A DNA stretch of 10,592 nucleotides from Oehlia diaphana (Eukaryota; Glomeromycota; Glomeromycetes; Glomerales; Glomeraceae), in the NCBI GenBank assembly GCA_003833135.1, contig QZLH01000497.1, forward strand, positions 9,328-19,919, given 5' to 3'. The notes below the pieces were generated by a model. The model did not search any database. It was not told the origin of the DNA and worked only from the letters and a program-made list of their open reading frames with translations. Below are positions 7,076 through 10,592 of the stretch, one piece after another. Made by a program: the position numbers and the translations under genes. Numbering within the stretch: position 1 is the stretch's first letter; each line of letters starts with the position of its first letter.

Positions 7076-7457
7076 CAGTATATGTAAAATGCTAACCATT
7101 TTTCAATAATATACACAAAATGTACATTGATCCAATTTATATCACTACTAATTTATAATTTAAAAAAGTTTCAGATTTACCAATTTTTCATTAAAAATAA
7201 AGTTTTTTTGAGTTTTAGATTTTTGAATTTTATCATTAAATGAATTTTAGACAGCAACATTAGATCATATGCAAATTGGATCTTAATAAACTTTTTAAAT
7301 TGAAAAAAAAAATTAAATAATATAATTAAAAATAATAATAAAGAAATTTATTATAAAATTTCAAATTTTTAAATTAATTTGATAGAAAAAGTAGTAATAA
7401 ATTATTATTTATTAGGAGTAGTAGAAATTATAATTTTTATAAATATAAAATATTTCT
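7076..7457. other. AT-rich stretch without recognised features
   Basis: Simple AT-rich sequence with runs of A and T. No frame, inverted repeat or RNA-gene signal stands out. Confidence 0.35.
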
Positions 7458-7552
7458 AAAAGGGACGTTTTACTGAAGAGACATTTTGCTAAAGGGCCAT
7501 TTTGCTAAAGGACCATTTCACTGAAATCTATTTCACTGAAACCATTTTACCG
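7458..7552. repeat. 15-17-bp tandem array, six units
   Basis: Six consecutive units resemble AAAGGACCATTTTACT, with starts at 7458, 7475, 7491, 7507, 7523 and 7538. Three successive units read AGACATTTTGCT, GGCCATTTTGCT and GGACCATTTCACT at their cores. Such cores look like the sub-terminal repeats of some DNA transposons, but no matching element ends were found here, so the origin is open. Confidence 0.65.
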
Positions 7553-8234
7553 AAAATATAAATAAAAGATAAAGTCAGAAGACTGTTTGCCATGACTCTG
7601 TACTATTATTAGGGTTGGTCACCCTATCTCAGTGGTAAATTAAAAAGAAATATATATATTTTTTATTTTTATGATATGTTACATTTCCTAGAAATATATA
7701 ACCTTTTATTCAAACTAATAAATATATTCAAAAAGTATAGTAATAATAAAAATTTTATATAAAGTTAAAATACTATTTTATTTTAAATAAAAATATTAAA
7801 GTAAAATATTTGTTTTTATTTTACAATTAGATGTAGGTATGAAAAATTTTTTAAGTATAAAAAATAAATTATAAAAAAAAAAAAATCATTAAAAAATCAA
7901 TTATAATAGAATTGTCAAATAGTAATAATTTGTAAAACATTTTTTTTATTTATATTTTTACAATTAATTTGGACTTGTAAAATTTTATTAAAAGTTAATT
8001 TTATTAAAAATTATATCTTTTAAACTTTTAAATTAAATTAATAAATTCCATGTATAATAATAAATATATAAAATTTAAAATTTTTTTTTTTCCCAAGATT
8101 TGATAAACATTTTACATATTCAATTTCTTGATAATCAATAAATATTTTAAGATTTTTTTAATATTATATAAATTACTTATGATTTAATTTTTATTCAGGA
8201 TTTAATATTATTTATTTAAAAGTACTTTATAATA
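7553..8234. other. Extremely AT-rich spacer, no CpG seen
   Basis: Only one part is of higher complexity (about 7575-7640). It holds a short hairpin, AGGGTTGGTCACCCT (7611-7625), and a sequence slightly like the A box of tRNA-derived elements, TATCTCAGTGGTAA (7626-7639), with no B box after it. The rest is almost pure A and T. I see no CpG dinucleotide here past the array that ends at 7552. Confidence 0.35.
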
Positions 8235-8242
8235 CTTATAAG

Positions 8243-8363
8243 CAGTGTAATTAAAATTTTGATCGGAACTTGAAAGTTTCCAATCCAAATGGTTAAATTA
8301 TGATTCCGAAAGTACAGTACTTCCAATAGTGCTTCCAATTTTCCAAGAGTACGTACATCACTG
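8243..8363. mobile_element. 121-bp hAT-type MITE with perfect 8-bp target-site duplication
   Basis: The element starts CAGTG and ends CACTG, the terminal form usual for hAT elements. It is flanked on both sides by the identical octamer CTTATAAG (8235-8242 and 8364-8371). The octamer has T at position 2 and A at position 7, as the known hAT target preference asks. Beyond the 5-bp ends the inverted similarity is weak (GATCGGAA at left; GGAAG and GGAAT blocks on the minus strand at right). The interior repeats TTCCAA several times. It is too short to code for anything and must have been moved by a transposase from elsewhere. The intact duplication and three surviving CpGs suggest a recent insertion. 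Confidence 0.8.
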
Positions 8364-8371
8364 CTTATAAG

Positions 8372-8673
8372 TTTGATCTATAATTATCATTTAATATTAT
8401 AATGGAAGTTTTTTATTATGTAATACTAGTTACTAGATTTGATAATTAATGATACAAATTACAATGATACAATGAAATTTTTTTTTTTTTTTTTCCGAAG
8501 TACTTTTGGTACTTTTAATTAATTTTCAAAATTAATAATATTTTTTAATTAAAAAGAATTTTAAAGATTATCAAATCAAGATATATCAATCTAGAAACAT
8601 AATGAACATAATGGTAAAAAAAGCCCCTTCCCCCTTTTTTTTTATTCCACTTATTCAGGATAATTATACAAAA
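8372..8673. other. AT-rich stretch with long homopolymer runs
   Basis: It holds a long T run (about 8476-8494), a small inverted motif AAGTACTTTTGGTACTTT (8499-8516), and a pyrimidine tract, CCCCTTCCCCC followed by T (8625-8642). No gene is recognised. Confidence 0.3.
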
Positions 8674-9009
8674 TTACCCAAAATAAGTATTACGATAAAA
8701 AAAAATATTATTTCGTAATGTGTTACATCCTTTCCAATAAGTATGAATGAACTTTTTACGTAAATGACCTAAATAACAATGAAAAAAAAAATTAAATAAA
8801 TATAAAGGAGTACCATAATCTGAAACGAATCTGGGAACATTAAATGAAAGAAAGGAATTATACCCTTTTTTTCTATGTATAATTACCCTTTTTAAGATTT
8901 CCCAAAATATACGGTTATTTAACTTTAAATAGTAAATAAAATTATTTAAAAGTAAGAAATCGAAAATCATACTGTACGTACATAAGGATATCATGAAATA
9001 AAATGTCAT
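8674..9009 (-). CDS. Doubtful 111-codon open frame downstream of the 5S gene
   Basis: A minus-strand frame runs from ATG at 9009 to a stop at 8674. At this base composition 111 codons without a stop is uncommon, so I list it. Against it, the peptide is rich in F, Y, I, L, N and K as AT-rich non-coding DNA would give, no motif or domain is recognised, and it begins only about 20 nt beyond the 3' end of the 5S gene, leaving little room for a promoter. Segments such as VPRFVSDYGTPLYLF look somewhat protein-like, so a decayed gene fragment is possible. Confidence 0.15.
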   Translation of the reverse strand: MTFYFMISLCTYSMIFDFLLLNNFIYYLKLNNRIFWEILKRVIIHRKKGYNSFLSFNVPRFVSDYGTPLYLFNFFFHCYLGHLRKKFIHTYWKGCNTLRNNIFFYRNTYFG

Positions 9010-9011
9010 TT

Positions 9012-9023
9012 AAAAAGAAAAAA
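9012..9023 (-). terminator. RNA polymerase III terminator of the 5S gene
   Basis: On the minus strand, a run of six T (9023-9018) lies 6 nt after the 3' end of the 5S RNA, and a run of five T (9016-9012) follows directly. Runs of at least four T in the non-template strand end Pol III transcription. Confidence 0.75.
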
Positions 9024-9029
9024 GAAAGA

Positions 9030-9145
9030 GTTACAGCACCCAGTATTCCCACGTTGTCCCCAACCGTAGTACTGACTGGGCCATCAGTGGCTTAACTTCG
9101 GAGATCGGACGGGTTCCGGTGCTTTTCACTGTGTATGGCCGTAAC
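9030..9145 (-). rRNA. 5S ribosomal RNA
   Basis: Complete 116-nt 5S rRNA gene on the minus strand, close to the usual 118-120 nt. The RNA starts GUUACGGCCAUAC and ends GGGUGCUGUAAC, and these ends pair to form helix I (GUUAC with GUAAC, then G-U, G-C and C-G). The conserved loop A region reads CCGUCCGAUCUCCGAAGUUA. The internal Pol III control regions are present: the A-box part around AAGUUAAGC and the C-box part around GUUGGGGACAACGUGGG. The product is a structural RNA of the large ribosomal subunit. It stands alone, away from any 45S rDNA, as in organisms with dispersed 5S genes. No damaging change is visible, so it is probably functional. Confidence 0.95.
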
Positions 9146-9160
9146 TTACAAGAAAGGAAA

Positions 9161-9175
9161 ATAATAATTATTTAT
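9161..9175 (-). promoter_or_regulatory. TATA-like sequence upstream of the 5S gene
   Basis: The minus strand reads ATAAATAATTATTAT at 16-30 nt upstream of the 5S start. Some fungi use an upstream TATA-like element for 5S transcription. In DNA this AT-rich the match carries little weight. Confidence 0.2.
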
Positions 9176-9182
9176 GAAAATC

Positions 9183-9239
9183 ATTATTTATTTATTTATT
9201 TATTTATTATTATTTTTTTTTTTTAAAAAAAAAAAAAAA
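9183..9239. repeat. TTTA microsatellite and T12-A15 junction
   Basis: A TTTA/TTA repeat (9183-9212) leads into 12 T (9213-9224) followed directly by 15 A (9225-9239). The T/A junction is a perfect dyad and can fold into a hairpin. Confidence 0.8.
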
Positions 9240-10592
9240 GAAAACGTTCATAAAAGAAATATATATAGAAAGAAAAGAAATTTGTGAAAATTTGTTAACC
9301 TGTTGATCTGCGATGAAAGTTTAGAAAAGGATAAAGTCATTCACGTGCATAAAGAATGATTTTATTGATGACTCAGAGAAATTCAGGGATCAAAATTTAA
9401 TTAAACTCTAAAAACATGATTAACAAGATTACAAATTTTTTTTTTTTTTTTTTTAAGGGACAAAAGAAAGAACCATAAGAATTTACTTTAAAGGGAATAA
9501 GGCTTTTTTTCATATAAAGAATTTATATCGCGCTCTAGGGCTTAAAACTAATTTTGCGTTGGCCCGAGCGTTAATTGACAATTACCAAATATGGGAATTA
9601 AACTTTAATATCTTCTGAGCCACAAAATGAATAAAATCAAGTTAATTAAGTAAATTTTACATGAATAAGAATCCCTTTTTTAATCAATTTCACTATAAAA
9701 GTAAAGTTATGCGTATCTTATGTTATTTATGTGGAGAAAAAATTTAAATTATAAATAGCGAATTTAATTAATTGGCGTATATTGAAGAACATTAAAGGGT
9801 TCTTTTACGTTTGAAAAAAAAAAAAAATAAAACATTACAATAAACCAATAGTGAATTAACCCGCGCAAAAAAATTTTTGAGTCTTTCTATCGTACAACAA
9901 GAAAATTATTTAAAGAAGATCTTTACCGCATAATTACTATGTGGCTAATTGCATCTTGTGCCGCACAGAATTTTTTTTTTTTCAATAAAAAAAAAAAAAG
10001 ATCTTGTGATTTTTTTATGGGCGTGTGATCACGAAAATGCATAACAATACAGCTTCTCAATAAAATAAGATCTTTTTTTATTATCAATGCATCGTTTTAT
10101 CGATCATCAACAAAAAAAATTATATGAGTTGGTAATAAACAGTTAAATTACGGTAATTTTTGTAAAAAAAACGCCATAGCAATTTAACTAAAATTCGATC
10201 ACTTGACTATTTCATAAATTACGACCGTTCCAACTCCCAATATTTATATTATTGTGTTATACTTTAAGTTATGCAGGATACAATAAATATTTAATGTATT
10301 AATATTATTTATAATTTATAATTTTGAAAATTATTAATTTTTTATTTTTTTTTGGTTAAGTAAAATTCTCTTTTTAAGTTATTTATTGAATTTTAAAGGT
10401 CGTCAGAATATTGCCAGTGTATAATGGCGGAGTGTTATATTGGCGTTTTTTTTAAATCGTTCATTCTTCTTTTTATTTATGCAATTCTCCGTAATATTTA
10501 TTTTTTGAAGCCAGTATGAAACGGAGTGAATTGCAAGGATCCTTTTTTTTTTTTTTTTTCTTTGGCATAAAAAAAAAAGAATTGTAATATAA
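9240..10592. other. CpG-rich, AT-rich DNA without a recognised gene
   Basis: No long frame, tRNA or transposon end is found. CpG is frequent (about 32 by eye). A hairpin-forming T12-CAAT-A13 run lies at 9971-9999, and the sequence around AAGATCTT recurs near 9916, 9999 and 10067, the last two sharing TCAATAAAA upstream. Isolated motifs such as CACGTG (9342-9347) and TGACTCA (9368-9374) match known fungal transcription-factor sites (bHLH, Gcn4-type) but are short enough to be chance. Long T runs lie at about 9437-9454 and 10541-10559. This may be an upstream region of a gene outside the window. Confidence 0.4.

Noticed and set aside
7626..7639. tRNA or SINE A-box-like sequence TATCTCAGTGGTAA
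   Set aside because: No B box (GGTTCGANNCC) follows within a suitable distance and no cloverleaf can be drawn.
1..10592. CRISPR array, bacterial operon or plasmid features
   Set aside because: The tandem arrays have no unique spacers, there are no Shine-Dalgarno-led gene runs, and the 5S gene and intron signals are eukaryotic.

Overview
The window looks like a piece of a very AT-rich eukaryotic nuclear genome, most likely an arbuscular mycorrhizal fungus (Glomeromycotina, Rhizophagus-like). This is an inference. It rests on a canonical eukaryotic 5S rRNA gene, a short fungal-type intron with a CTAAC branch site, a decayed zinc-finger protein of the hAT-transposon-derived kind common in such genomes, and dense non-autonomous DNA transposons. 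No long intact protein-coding gene is present. I ran no search, so the taxon is not proven.

Positions 1-1740 hold, on the minus strand, the 3' part of a probable spliced gene. One exon (625-398) is clearly open and protein-like. A 71-nt intron (397-327) with good splice signals joins it to a terminal exon (326-259). Two small upstream exons (1734-1695 and 1482-1456) can be joined to it with reading frame kept throughout, but they are less certain. The product is unrecognised.

Positions 2117-5550 are a cluster of fold-back and MITE-like elements. A nested palindrome of about 1.6 kb (2117-3751) has ~350-bp arms. A 200-bp TIR element (3514-3713, flanked by TTA) sits in its right arm, and the matching empty site is preserved in the left arm. 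A second copy of the 200-bp element lies at 4440-4639. There is also a 172-bp TIR element (4026-4197) and an ~825-bp TIR element (4726-5550) filled with a GCA-rich array and six 78-bp hairpin units.

Positions 5551-8371 hold a 19-bp minisatellite (6052-6201), a pseudogene of a BED-type zinc-finger protein (6797-6244, minus), two further short tandem arrays, and a young-looking 121-bp hAT-type MITE (8243-8363) with a perfect 8-bp target-site duplication.

Positions 8372-10592 carry a complete 5S rRNA gene on the minus strand (9145-9030) with a T-run terminator, then 1.4 kb of AT-rich DNA without a recognisable gene. CpG is several times denser here than in the repeat-filled left part. Units of three repeat families on the left differ mostly by transitions, in two of them clearly CG to TG or CA. 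Together these suggest that the left part was long methylated at CpG and the right part was not.
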